Assembly: GCA_022606135.1 (NCBI GenBank) | Contig: JABYQN010000010.1 | Location: 1,178,001 to 1,242,000 of the forward strand | Length of the DNA: 64,000 nt | From: Fomes fomentarius | Lineage: Eukaryota > Basidiomycota > Agaricomycetes > Polyporales > Polyporaceae | Reading direction: 5' to 3' | Part shown: one piece after another, positions 35,493 to 45,534 of the stretch | Position numbering within the stretch: position 1 is the stretch's first letter | Layout: each line of letters opens with the position of its first letter | Made by a program: the position numbers and the translations under genes | Notes under the pieces: generated by a model | The model's input: the letters and a program-made list of their open reading frames with translations, nothing else | Told to the model about the DNA's origin: nothing | The model's database searches: none

Positions 35493-38139
35493 ATGGACTC
35501 CCAAGGCGTTTCCACGCAGCCGACGCACAGTGGGACGCCGAAGGAGTTGGCCAGAGCGTCAGGACGACCTTATGAAGTTCGGGTACTCAAAGCTCATCCG
35601 AGCAGGACCGAGGTGTCTGACAGTGAGGAGGAGCGTCAACGGTAAGTGCTCGACCTCACGCGGAATTGTCTCCCCAGGTCCTCACACCAATCCTGATCTG
35701 GCAGACGCATCAAGCAGAGGCGTGCTGCGTTGGCCACTGTAGACCAGAACGAGCTTCGCGTCATTGTGGTGTCCTCGGACGAGGAAGAGGAAGATTCGCC
35801 TAGGTGAGCTGCCCTCTCCCTCATTATGCTGCGAGCCACTCTCATTACGTGCTACCGCAGCGCGTCTGTCGTTGCTCAGAAGGGTTCTCAAGCTTCTCAG
35901 ACTGCGGCCGTACTCGCCGCTGCAGCAGCGAGCCTCTCTCGGGAGCCCGAAGCTTTGTCGGGAAGGTACGGCACCCATGTATATAAAGGGTTATGTGGTT
36001 GTACTGAACGTCGGCGAAACTGCGCTGAACAGTGACTCTGAAGACATGCCTCCCGTTACTCCTCGGAAGCCCAGTTCGCGTGTCCGGAACGTTGTGCTCA
36101 GCTCTGACTGCGAGTCCGAGGACGCCCAGGAGGAGTATGTCGACTTCGACGATACTCCAGCTAAACGGACACCAGGCAAAAAACGTCACCCCATAGACGA
36201 GTCGGATGTCATCGACCTCACGCTCACCTCATCGGAGAGCGAGGGCGAGAAATTTGCTGTCTCTGGTCCAGACAACTCGACACCGACAAAGAACAAGCTA
36301 GTTCGTCCTGTACCTCAGGACGCAGAAAAGCTCGTGCCTTTGTTCTTGGACAACTCAGGAACCGACGAGGACGAAGCGCCCAGGTTCAACGACCCCTTCT
36401 CTGTCGACGATGGTTCCATTCTCATTCTGTATGCCTCATACTCTCATCGTTGGTGGTTATACTTATAACAGAGGTCCTGATGTAGCAATGAACCCCGTAT
36501 TGCCCAAAAGCCACTTCGTCGTCCGACGGCTGTAGGCATTGGCAGTATCGCCTCCCCGGGTCCTTCGACTCCTCACCGTGGACCTGCAAAAGCTCAACGT
36601 CCACTTCTGCCATCTTCTGACTCGGATTCAGAAGATGAAGTTGTGGCGATCGCCAAGCCTAAGCCCCGTAGAAGCACCGTGGCAGTGGCAGGCGTGAGAT
36701 CGAAGTCCTCTAGCCCTGCCCCCAGCAAGCTCGCCAGTAAGGCTCCGCGCATGACCAAGAAGGCCCTCCTGCAGCTTGAACTTGAGCGGAGGAGGGCCTA
36801 TGCGGATGCGGTCTTCAAGGACTTGAACAATGCGGTGTTTGGGGGAGGTATCCCCGCGGAGACGAAGCTCGAGTGGAACAAGAGGCTGCTGACCACGGCC
36901 GGGCGCGCTCATTGGCATAAGTGCGTGATGATCTCTTCGTGACGGTGGAGTGTTGATTGAGCTCCCCATGACAGGTCCAGAGAGGGTGTTCACACTACCT
37001 CTATTCAGCTGGCCGAGAAGATTCTGGACTGTGATGGTATGCAACTCCGTTCTTTGCCTTGTACGTTTGGAGTGCCGACTCGTTCTTCGTCTTTCCAAAT
37101 GGCAGAACGGATCAGGAACACACTGTCGCACGAGATGTGCCATCTGGCGTGCTGGATCATCGACGATGACCCGAATGAGAACCACGGTTCGTTGTTCAAG
37201 AACTGGTATGTTCCTCCGGAGCTTTTGCACTGCGTAATCAGGTTTCTGGTTGCTCACCGTCGTTGAAGGGCTAAGAAGGTTATGCGCAGACGTCCGGAGG
37301 TGGAAGTAACTGTACGTCTCCAGAACTGCCATCGGCGACTGTTGGAGTACTCATGTCTTTCATGGTCGCATGCGTTAGACGAGGCACAGCTACGAGATCA
37401 AGTGCAAATATGAATGGAGTGCGTGAGCCATCCTCCTTATGCGACAAAACACCTAAGATTTACCCCCTTCTCTGCAGAATGCTCAAACTGCGGCAAGATG
37501 TAAGCAAGCCTCTCCAGCGCACCGTTCGTTGAGCGATTCGCTGAACACCATATTACCATCGGTACAGATACGGCCGCCACTCGAAGTCAATCAAGCCCGA
37601 GGAGGATGGTATGTGCACTCCCTATCCCCCTCCATCCAGCATGCCCAGCAGCTCACGCCCGCTCCCCGTCGTTCCTCCGTCTTTCACCTTACCCTTTCAG
37701 TCTGCGGCGTCTGCAAAACTGGTCAGCTGGTGCCCCAATTCCAGACCCGGTCTCGCGCAGCGCCCAAGACGCCCAAGCCCAAGGCGGACAGCCAGAACGC
37801 TGCGGCTCGCTCTCGCGGTGCGTCTTCCACGTTCTCTTCCATCTCAACCCCCATCCTCGTCCTGCGATTGGTGGCGCTGACAACATGTGGTATCTCCTGT
37901 CCTTCCGTGTCTTCTAACACACGGTATGGGTATGCACAGATTCACCGCTGCACATGCCTGGGGCGTTCCCCTCGCCTGCTTCCGTTCCCGCCGCTGCGAA
38001 GGCTCGGACCGGAGGGGTGGTGCGCGCACGTGTATTCTTGGAGATCGGAGACGAAGACGAAAGGGAAGACTTGGACGCGACGTCCGAGCTCCTGGCCGAT
38101 GGGCTCAAGGCCATGCAAATTTCCACTGTGGATGCTTGA
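35493..38139 (+). CDS. GCNA-like SprT metalloprotease with acidic disordered N-terminus
   Basis: Probable DNA-protein-crosslink protease of the GCNA/ACRC SprT family, nuclear. The start at 35493 gives MDSQGVSTQPTHSGTPKELA. The first 330 or so residues are acidic and disordered, with SDSEEER, a SUMO-interacting-type motif VIVVSSDEEEED (about 35.76-35.80 kb), and a second, VIDLTLTSSESEGE (from 36205). The SprT domain follows: RRRAYADAVFKDLNNAVFGG, LEWNKRLLTTAGRAHW, and the zinc site LSHEMCHLACWIIDD with a downstream His (NENHGSLFKNW). The C-terminal zinc ribbon is CSNCGKM plus CGVCKTGQLV, split by introns. The tail (LKAMQISTVDA) stops at 38139. Domain order matches animal GCNA. About a dozen introns. 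Family call strong; crosslink-repair role inferred from homologs. Confidence 0.84.
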
Positions 38140-38591
38140 ATCTAGGAAGATAATCTTTGTGCTTGGGAGTTGCCCAGATGCGCATATGTACGAGAGGCTG
38201 AGGCTAGCCTGGGGGTAACCTTGCCTTCACTTTGACGACCGTGATGACCTACAGTCTTGTAACTCTTGCTTCTTGGGAGATCTGGTTAGCTTGCTGCATT
38301 TGTTCGCTGATGATAATGTATATGACGCTCGACGACATTTCTTGAATCCAATACGGGATAGCGAACCCTGCTCTGTTGTCAATGGTCGATGTGTCTTCAA
38401 GCGTACGAATAACGGGCGGAGCGCACGAGGGAACGGGTGACATATGCAGGGGCGGAGGCAGAGTAGTGTCATATAAGTACCGTGAAGCATTATGGCGAGC
38501 AATACAGTAGTAATAACAAGATTTTCGCCAGCCGTGATCAGGCTCCTGCTAGTGGTGTGTCGACTTCTTCCCTATATCATTGCACCACGCG
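38140..38591. other. Convergent spacer, GCNA-like gene / YAH1
   Basis: A 452-bp spacer between convergent genes. No gene or repeat was recognised. Confidence 0.45.
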
Positions 38592-39509
38592 TCAGAATCC
38601 CGGCCTTTCTCGATTCAAAGGAAGAAACACACCGTCGACGAACATATTTCGCGTCGCCGCAGGAAGGGTTGCAGTTATCCCATCCAGGTCTTTCGTTAAC
38701 CGTACCTGGCAACCCAGTCTTGACGTGTCTGTGAGGCCGAAAGCCATGTCGAGCATATCATTCTCGTCATCCTGGATGCACGGGTTCAGTAAGTAAGGAA
38801 CGATGTGTCATGAAGTAGGCATGCAATTGACGGGCAGGAGTCATACCTCGGGCTCGGGGAGTTTGTCATAAGACTCGGAGTCGAGGATGACATGACATGT
38901 TGAACACGCTACAGAACCCTCGCATGCGCCTTTGGGTACAATGATTCACCATCGCGGAACGAATACAGGGTAAGGGGGATGCCTGGAACGGATCCACAAA
39001 GACCGGCGTACCTTCCAAGTCAATATCGTACTCGTGCGCTATGCTCAGAATGTCATCCCCTTCATTCGCCTCCACAGTCTTGATCAAGGTGCCCTTCGAG
39101 TCCTTGAAGTGTATCTTGATTCTGAAACGCACCGGATGAGCATGAGCTGGAAAAGTCTCAATGTGCTGGGACGTACCCTGTCCCTGGTTCTGGCCGGTCC
39201 ACCCCTCCGTGTTGAGCGACTGGATGACGTCAGGTTCAGTGAAAGGTGTGCGGGTATCCAATGCAATTACGCACTAGCTGTAGTGTGGAAGGCTCGTGTC
39301 CGCCGCAGACTGCTGAACACGCTTATACATGACTTGGCGTATACTTTCGCATATGGTAGGGGTGATGGCGCGACGTTCGAGCGCGCAATGGCATTGGCAA
39401 AGGTGCGGGACTGAGAGCAAGGTGCGCGTAGTGGACGCGTTTTGAGATGTGCCCTGCCGGACGCGACTGGCCTGGACGAGCGAGCGAAGGTCTGGACAAG
39501 AGTCATCAT
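38592..39509 (-). CDS. YAH1: Mitochondrial [2Fe-2S] ferredoxin (adrenodoxin-type, Yah1)
   Basis: Matrix ferredoxin that supplies electrons for Fe-S cluster assembly, heme A and ubiquinone synthesis. The start at 39509 ([17 protein letters not shown]; an adjacent Met lies at 39506) opens a long Arg/Ser/Ala-rich presequence ending [11 protein letters not shown]. Splicing then gives [15 protein letters not shown] and [20 protein letters not shown] with [17 protein letters not shown]. The cluster ligands are present: [11 protein letters not shown] (C-x5-C-x2-C) and the fourth in RLGCQVRL. The C-terminus has the Yah1 hallmark [12 protein letters not shown], then a few extra residues and TGA at 38592-38594. 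Five or six exons; one carries only IAQHGG-to-PGT. An in-frame Met at 39638 would lengthen the presequence but is less likely. Confidence 0.92.
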
Positions 39510-40680
39510 CGGGCTTAGCCGCAGACAAGTTGGCTGCAGGGGAATCGGAGCCGGGAGATGGAGAACGTTGCCAGTGTTGGGTGGACCAAGACAACGAGAC
39601 AAGGGAGAGTTCAAGCCGCTTGCAAGGAGGAGCAACACTTCTGTATGCTTCGTACGGACTTGAGGTGGATGCCGTCGGACTAACGCAGACGGACGGCCAA
39701 GTCTATGAAGCGCCCGACGCGGTCATCGCGCAGCCTAAGCGACTTTATAAGACCGTGACCTCTGCGTAAGACTGACAATATCTTGCAGCTCGTCGAGTGC
39801 GTAAACAAGAAGCCTAGCATGGTCGTCAACAACAGCATATCCTTTTGTGCGTGCCCATTGCTCCATACGCCTTCGAACTGCGAGTACTACTAGTGCCCTT
39901 TCCTAAGCCTTATTTTTTGCTATTGGCAGGTATCTCAGACTTCTAACTCGATCTTCAGGGCACATATCACGGCGAGTCTGTGGCAACTTTTTCGATCCTG
40001 CAGCTAGACTCATTCGATACTTAGACCGCCCAGCGCACAGAGTCCGCCAAGGACCTTTGGAGAGCCTTCTCGTGCAGCAGCTTGCCACGGGTGGCTCGTA
40101 ACGTGCATACTGGATCAGTAACACCAATAATGGGAAGACAAGCTCATAGACTTATGCTGTATGGTCTTGTCCTCGTGAATAAGGCTCTGACAGGTGCTAG
40201 TAATACCCCTACGAGGGTTCCTGATCACTTCATATGATCATGACTTGTTCGCTGAGCGACGCTGCTGTGCCCTTTGTAGGGCCGCTTGTCAGTAGGGCGG
40301 CTCAATGTCTACTGCAACCTAGGCGAGACTGGCTTATAGGCACCAACGCTACTTCATGTTCGCGTTTTACGCCGAGATTTCCCTCTTCCTCCTCCTCCAT
40401 AGCGAAGGAAGCAAAGTGAAGTAGGCGATATTGGTCGCAGACGGCCACCCTCCACTCATTCATGCCAATGACATATTATATATACGTCAGCACCAGGTCT
40501 CGTGTCAGAGGGCCTTGTATCCTCGTGTGATGAGAATTTTCATGTATCACCCTTCCATTCCTCAGACATGTACACTTGGACGTATATACGTACAACAGGT
40601 GGTACTGGTATAAGTACTTCATCGATTTGCTATGAGTCGCCGCCTCCCAACGCCACTTTCAAGACCACAAGCAAGCCGGA
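39510..40680. other. Intergenic, YAH1 / TupA-like gene, holding a GH16 relic
   Basis: Divergent spacer of about 1.17 kb. Apart from the GH16-derived fragment (39970-40140, with promoter-like homology from about 39790) I see no gene. The part at 40.4-40.68 kb is TA-rich (ATATTATATATACGT near 40470). Confidence 0.5.
39970..40140 (+). pseudogene. Degenerate 5' fragment of a fourth GH16 glucanase copy
   Basis: This non-coding stretch resembles the region encoding the pro-segment of GH16 copies 2 and 3. GCGAGTCTGTGGCAAC matches their ACCGAGTCCGTAGCTCGG region, GCCAAGGACCTTTGGAGAGC matches GCCAAGGACCTCCGGAGAGC of copy 3, and GGTGGCTCGTAACGTGCATA matches GGTGGCTCCCAACGTGCGTA. Between these blocks there are small deletions and in-frame stops. 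Upstream similarity continues: GCATATCCTTTTGTG near 39835 is also found at about 45252 in the copy 3 promoter. No catalytic domain follows. It is read as a decayed, truncated duplicate, seen by eye only. Confidence 0.62.
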
Positions 40681-42115
40681 ATGTCCCACTTCATCGTATC
40701 TCTGTATGTCTTCGTACGCCTCAGCTCATGATGCTTACTGATCCTGCCCTTCCATTTTCTCCTCTGGTAGCCAGTCACAAGTGGCAAACACTACCGATGG
40801 TCCCACTTCTTTCCTCTTATCTCACAGTCACCAGGAGCCAGCTTTCATAGTCACACCTCCAGTCGTCGGCTTGAGCTCTGCCCAATCCTCTCCTCTCACA
40901 CCTCAGGAGACATACAATGGTGGATACCCTTCAGCCAGCACAGTCCGCCTCCGTGTAGGTAACGGTGGAGCTGGACAGTCGGGGCTCATTGGCGCATTCG
41001 CAAACGCCTTTATCAAATGGAGGGTTCAGGGGTTCGGAGAACAGCCATTTCTAGTGAGTTTGCACCGTGAATTCGTCATCCAGCATTCGACACTATGACT
41101 TTGGTAATGAACTATGGAACGTCATAGGTAGAATGGTATCTCGGCGATACGACGCAGACTCTGTCATACCTCTCTTTGGGATACATCGATGTCGCCTTCA
41201 CTTACAACGAAGCCGCTGAGTTGGCTGAGTTGAAGCTTCGTAAAGCCATAAAGCGAGAATTAGTATTCATGGTGTGTCTCATAATCCGCTACTTCGCTTT
41301 GGCTTGCGATCTGCAATTTCATGATCTCTTACTCCAGGACCACTTCTACCTTGTCGGTCCGGCGTCGAACCCAGCAAAGCTAGATGGATCAAGCGATAAC
41401 GTTTCCGACATGTTCAACAAGATCGTTAGTAGTGGAAATGCCGATGTCGTTGTTCGTCAGCTCTCCCCTTGTTTGGGCTCTTGCTCCGCCCACCATATTG
41501 CTAACGCTCGATGACGGTAGATTCCACCGGATCCATCAGTCCGTCCACCTACTCGTTTCCTCTCCCGCTTCGACAAGAGTGCGACGAACATAAAAGAGAG
41601 TGAGATGTTTATCAAGATTGGACAGGTGGGGATATTTCTCCTCTTATCATCCCTTGCACTGCCCTCTTATCGTTATATGCCTGGAACCCTGTCACAAACA
41701 ACTGATCTCCCATGTCGCTCTCTGACACTGACAGGTGCCCTGGGCTCTCGCCTATTCGCCTTGGTACCACCAATACCCTCGCTTTCCGCTGCAAGCTCTC
41801 GCAGCCGCCTCCCTCCTATCCGAATACACGCTCACCGATCGCGGAACTTGGCTGTCGTCGACTCCATCAGTCACATCCGCCCTTGTCATCTTCGCCGCAG
41901 GAGCTGCCACCTCTCAAGCCGCAACCGCTTCCACTGCCGCGACTGACAAGTTTCTACTGAACCCTTGCAATGCGTTGCTCGGGTCGATGCCACAAGACAA
42001 GGCGTTGGCGGAAACGTTCATGGACTGGTTGGTTGCACTTGATGGTGGCCAGGAAGTTGTCAAGACATTCAAAAAGAATGGAGAAGTGCTTTATAGTCCT
42101 GCGGTGACGGCATAG
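40681..42115 (+). CDS. TupA-like (tungstate-binding-type) periplasmic-fold protein
   Basis: Homolog of bacterial ABC-transporter substrate-binding proteins of the TupA/tungstate type (PBP-like fold). Recognised features in order: VRLRVGNGGAGQSGLIGAFA at the ligand-binding N-lobe, VEWYLGDTTQTLSYL, GYIDVAFTYNEAAE (compare the VDVLLVHDPAAE motif), DHFYLVGPASNPA (compare DFVIVGPKDDPA), FLSRFDKSATNIKESEMF (compare SRGDDSGTHKKE), and the hallmark EYTLTDRGTWLSS. The stop is at 42115. About six exons. The start at 40681 (23-nt exon, MSHFIVSL then QSQVANTTDG) is the only ATG that joins exon 2 in frame at a GTATGT donor. It yields no clear signal peptide, so an upstream exon may be missing. No ABC permease or ATPase partner lies nearby. 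The ligand (an oxyanion?) is unknown. Confidence 0.75.
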
Positions 42116-42951
42116 GGCTTTGCAGCCTCTGTTGACGCGTCGGCCCAAGTACATCAAATTCGGTTGAAGGGTTGTGTAAATTTCCATAGTGCGGTCCGAT
42201 CGCTGCCTCTTCATGTAGAATCCTCTTCACTGGTCTGTGCTCCCTCAATGTGACTACGCATCAACTTGAATTACTAAGTAGCACCGCGATACGTATATAT
42301 TGATCATAAGGTTCTTGTCCACCGTCAATCTGCGTAACAGTACTGGATCATGTATACAGGTCCCGGACGACACATTGTCATTGTAAAGTGTACGCGAGGC
42401 GGCTGTAGCGTCCATGTTCTAAAGTTAGGCCCCGTTCTTGTTGCACAAGCGTTTAAATACCCATTTAGGTAAGTTACAGGATAAGTCCGAGGTTGATCCC
42501 ATGGTCACAGTCTCGGACTGGGACTCTACTTATAACTCGCACCGCCTAACTTGATAAAATTTATGTACAGTACCACGTCGTCGCTTGGCCACACAGAAGA
42601 ACGTATAGCCCAGCAACAGTGAGCGCAACAGGATCGGGTATGGAATACAGTAAGTGCTGGTATGGCTCTGCCAAATGGACCACACTATGTCCTTCTGTGC
42701 GTACGGGACCTCCCGCTTTCAGGAATTGGCCCCTACGAGAGATCTTCTACTACATATAATAGAGCTTGCGAACATGCGCTCAGGTTACGACATGGTTTCG
42801 TCCACACGTGTATATACTACTAATAGCGAGACTTCTATCCCCAGCCAATCTTACCAGCCCAGGGACACTGCTGCTCGTCTCTTGCCCGTCACGGCTCTGC
42901 CCTGGTCCGGTCCTTTAGCTCAGGTACCTTCGGCAGACGACTCCAGCCAGG
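42116..42951. promoter_or_regulatory. Intergenic region with GH16-2 promoter homologous to that of GH16-3
   Basis: An 836-bp spacer. The block from about 42570 (CGTCGTCGCTTGGCCACA) and the one near 42686 (ATGTCCTTCTGTGCGTACG) resemble blocks upstream of GH16-3 (about 45150, 45252), showing that the promoter was duplicated with the gene. The remainder is unremarkable. Confidence 0.5.
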
Positions 42952-44525
42952 ATGCGTCCCCACTTACCCCTCCTCGTTCTCTTCCTCGTCAACGCCACAC
43001 CATCGGAGGCGGAGGCAGGCCTTCCCGCCCGGAGCACCGAGTCCGTAGTGGGAACAGCCAACCGCCTGCACCGGAGAGCTGCGAAGCACAGTGCTACACT
43101 TGTTGAGGACATCCGGAGAGCCTTCTGGGGAATGTATGCGCAGAAGTTCGTGGCCACTACTGGTGGCTCCCAACGTGCGTACTGCATCAATAACGCTAAC
43201 AGTGGTAACCTCGGCGGGAGCGCGAGAGGCAGCAATGGCACGTCAAATGGTACATCGCGATTGATACCGTCATCGACATCCGCTCAGACCGGCGAGTCCA
43301 GTGCGACAAGCACAACCACTGAGCAATCGCCCACCTCGACAGACGCCAAACCGACTTCCTCTCCACTGAATTCTTCGTGGAGGCTCGTGAAGTCCTATGT
43401 ACGTGTTCAGCTTACCTAAATGCCCAAATCTCGTGTTCATTCCTCTCGAAGCAAGGTGATTCGTTTTTCGATGACTGGGACTTCTTCACTTTCGACGACC
43501 CAACGCACGGTATTGTGGAATTTGTGGACCGGAGTACAGCAGTATGTGCCCCCTTTCCCTCCACAACTCCACCTCTCATGCTGACTAATTCTGCTTTCAG
43601 CAATCCTCCAGTCTCATAGGCATCAACAATGCCGGGCGCGCGATCATGCGCGTCGACACCACGCCGCAAGTCTCGGGCAATCGCAGATCGGTCCGCATCA
43701 CCACTGAGTTCACTTACACGGGCGGTCTCGTTTTGCTTGACACCGTACACATACCGACGGGATGTGGGACATGGCCCGCGTTCTGGAGTAATGGTGCCAG
43801 CGGCGAAATCGACATCCTCGAGGGCGTGAACGACTACGCGAATAACCAAGCGACGATCCACACTGCCCATGGCTGCACTCTCCCGTCGTCTGACAACTCT
43901 GCGCTCGGTATCACCGGCACCGTGGTCGGTGGTACGAACTGCGCTGCGGCTGAATCGGGGAATTCGGGCTGTGGAATGGTGGCCACGATGAACAACACCT
44001 ATGGCACCGGATTCAATAACAACGGCGGCGGTGTCTATGCAAGTACGTACCAGTCACCCTACTAGTTTTACAACTTTGGAACATGGAGCTGAGTTCGCGT
44101 TCAGTGCGATGGGTCGACAGCGGGATATCTGTCTGGTTCTTCCAGCGTAACGACATCCCCTTAGACATCTCCTCAGACGCGCCGCTCCCCGACCAGTGGG
44201 GCACGCCCATGGCGTTCTGGCCCGCGACAGACTGCGACACGTCCACGTTTTTCAAATCACACTCCCTCATCTTCGACACGACCTTCTGTGGCGACTGGGC
44301 GGGTAACGTGTGGAGCAGCGCGGGCGCACCAGGGCAGGAGCAGAGTTGCGCCGCGCGTGTCGGTGTGTCGACCTGCGAGGAGTATGTGCGGAATCATGGC
44401 TCTGCGTTCCAGGACGCATGTGCGTATCTGGCTCTTTTTCTCCTCTTTTCTCCCCTTCTGAGCTGCTCGCTGACGGTGCTTCTCACACAGACTGGGAGGT
44501 TAACTACGTCAAGGTCTTCCAATAG
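42952..44525 (+). CDS. Secreted GH16 endo-beta-1,3(4)-glucanase, copy 2
   Basis: Paralog of copies 1 and 3. Signal peptide MRPHLPLLVLFLVNATPSEA; pro-segment with RRAAKHSATLVEDIRRAF; Cys-containing QRAYCINN; Ser/Thr linker; catalytic domain from GDSFFDDWDFFTF. GCGTWPAFWSNGASGEIDIL shows the intact ExDxxE site (EIDILEGVND, about 43.8 kb), but the preceding loop is four residues shorter than in copies 1 and 3 and lacks their Trp-Pro. The C-terminal part has SVWFFQRNDIP, CGDWAGNVWSSAG, QEQSCAARVGV and YWEVNYVKVFQ (TAG ends 44525). Five exons, same positions as copy 3. Its sequence is very close to copy 3, including the 5' leader and part of the 3' flank. Expected secreted beta-glucanase; the shortened loop may change activity. 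Confidence 0.87.
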
Positions 44526-45534
44526 GTTTCAACATATGCATCATGATTCATGACACGCGGGAAATGGGCCGACTCATTGATCCCGCTAGCGACGTATCAT
44601 ACTGGAGTCTGCTTGGGTCATCCTCCAGGTTGTTCCCTGACTTACGCTTTCGAAAAGCGTGAGCTACAGAGATATGTTGCAAGGTGGTGAGTCAGTTGTA
44701 TCTGAAGTGTTTGTAATCACTGCGGCAGCGAGTCAGTAAGTCAGTACCAAGTCTATGGTATGCTTAACGGTGTAACTCACCTCACACGAGTTGACTGTGG
44801 TGAGTTGACGGGGGATTACTACATGATGTACAATTACGAGATAAGCAACAAATGGTGTGGCACCGCAATAGTACAGATATTATGGACAGACGGATGGCAA
44901 CTTGAATATGTTGAGTACGAAAGAAACAACGACACTGGAACTTGGGAATCAGATGAATGTGCCCCTCCTTGTAGAAACCTTGGAAACCTACCGGCGGTGA
45001 GCGTCTGACTCCAAGTGCACGAAGCGCCCGTGGCGGTTCTTCCGCGGCGAACGCACATCGGGCGCGTTGTATTGCAGCTTGAACCTTCCTTGTCTTGACC
45101 AGGAACCGCGACGGCCACTCATCTCGACTGCCTTGTTACACCCTTACAGCCGTCGTCGCTCGGCCACAGGCAAGAATGGATAGTCAAGCCAAGGGTGGGC
45201 GCACACAGCATTCGGCATGGAACAAAAGCCTCGTGTGGGCGACAGAGGCCGGCATATCCTTTTGTGTGTACCCAGGCTCTTTGCCTCCACCCCGTTTCCT
45301 CACCCTCCCCTTGCTTTGGCTTTCGCAGATAACTTTAAAGGACCCGCTCTCTCCCCGGCATCTCCCATCCCTCTTTTTTCCGCCTCCGAGCATTCTGCCG
45401 GCCCTTCGTCCCACCCAATCTTCACCTGCCTGCGCTGTGCCCAGGCTACCTCTGCTTCTCTCTTCTATCTATCACGACTCTGCCCTCGTTTTCTCCTTCA
45501 GCTCAGGCCTCTTCGATAGACGACTCTAGCCACG
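44526..45534. other. Intergenic, GH16-2 / GH16-3, with hairpins and an AT-richer ORF
   Basis: About 1 kb. A near-perfect 10-bp hairpin (CTTACGCTTT / AAAGCGTGAG) lies at 44641-44662. A second inverted repeat (AACTCACC..GGTGAGTT) lies near 44773-44805. An 82-codon ORF at 44760-45008 is AT-richer than its neighbours and ends next to a possible GTGAGC donor. From about 45150 the sequence resembles the GH16-2 promoter, and the last 250 bp before 45535 are C/T-rich. Confidence 0.5.
44641..44662. repeat. Hairpin-forming inverted repeat in the GH16-2 3' flank
   Basis: CTTACGCTTT pairs with AAAGCGTGAG around a very short loop, with one G-T wobble. The homologous position after GH16-3 (about 47225-47245, TTGCGCTTTTCGAAGGGGC) keeps only part of it. 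It could be a 3'-end or processing element, or chance. Confidence 0.45.

Noticed and set aside
42915..43241. Antisense ORF over the GH16-2 signal/pro region (and its counterparts at 45498-45920 and 39903-40127)
   Set aside because: These mirror the coding bias of the GH16 N-terminal region. They were useful only for spotting the relic at 40.0 kb.
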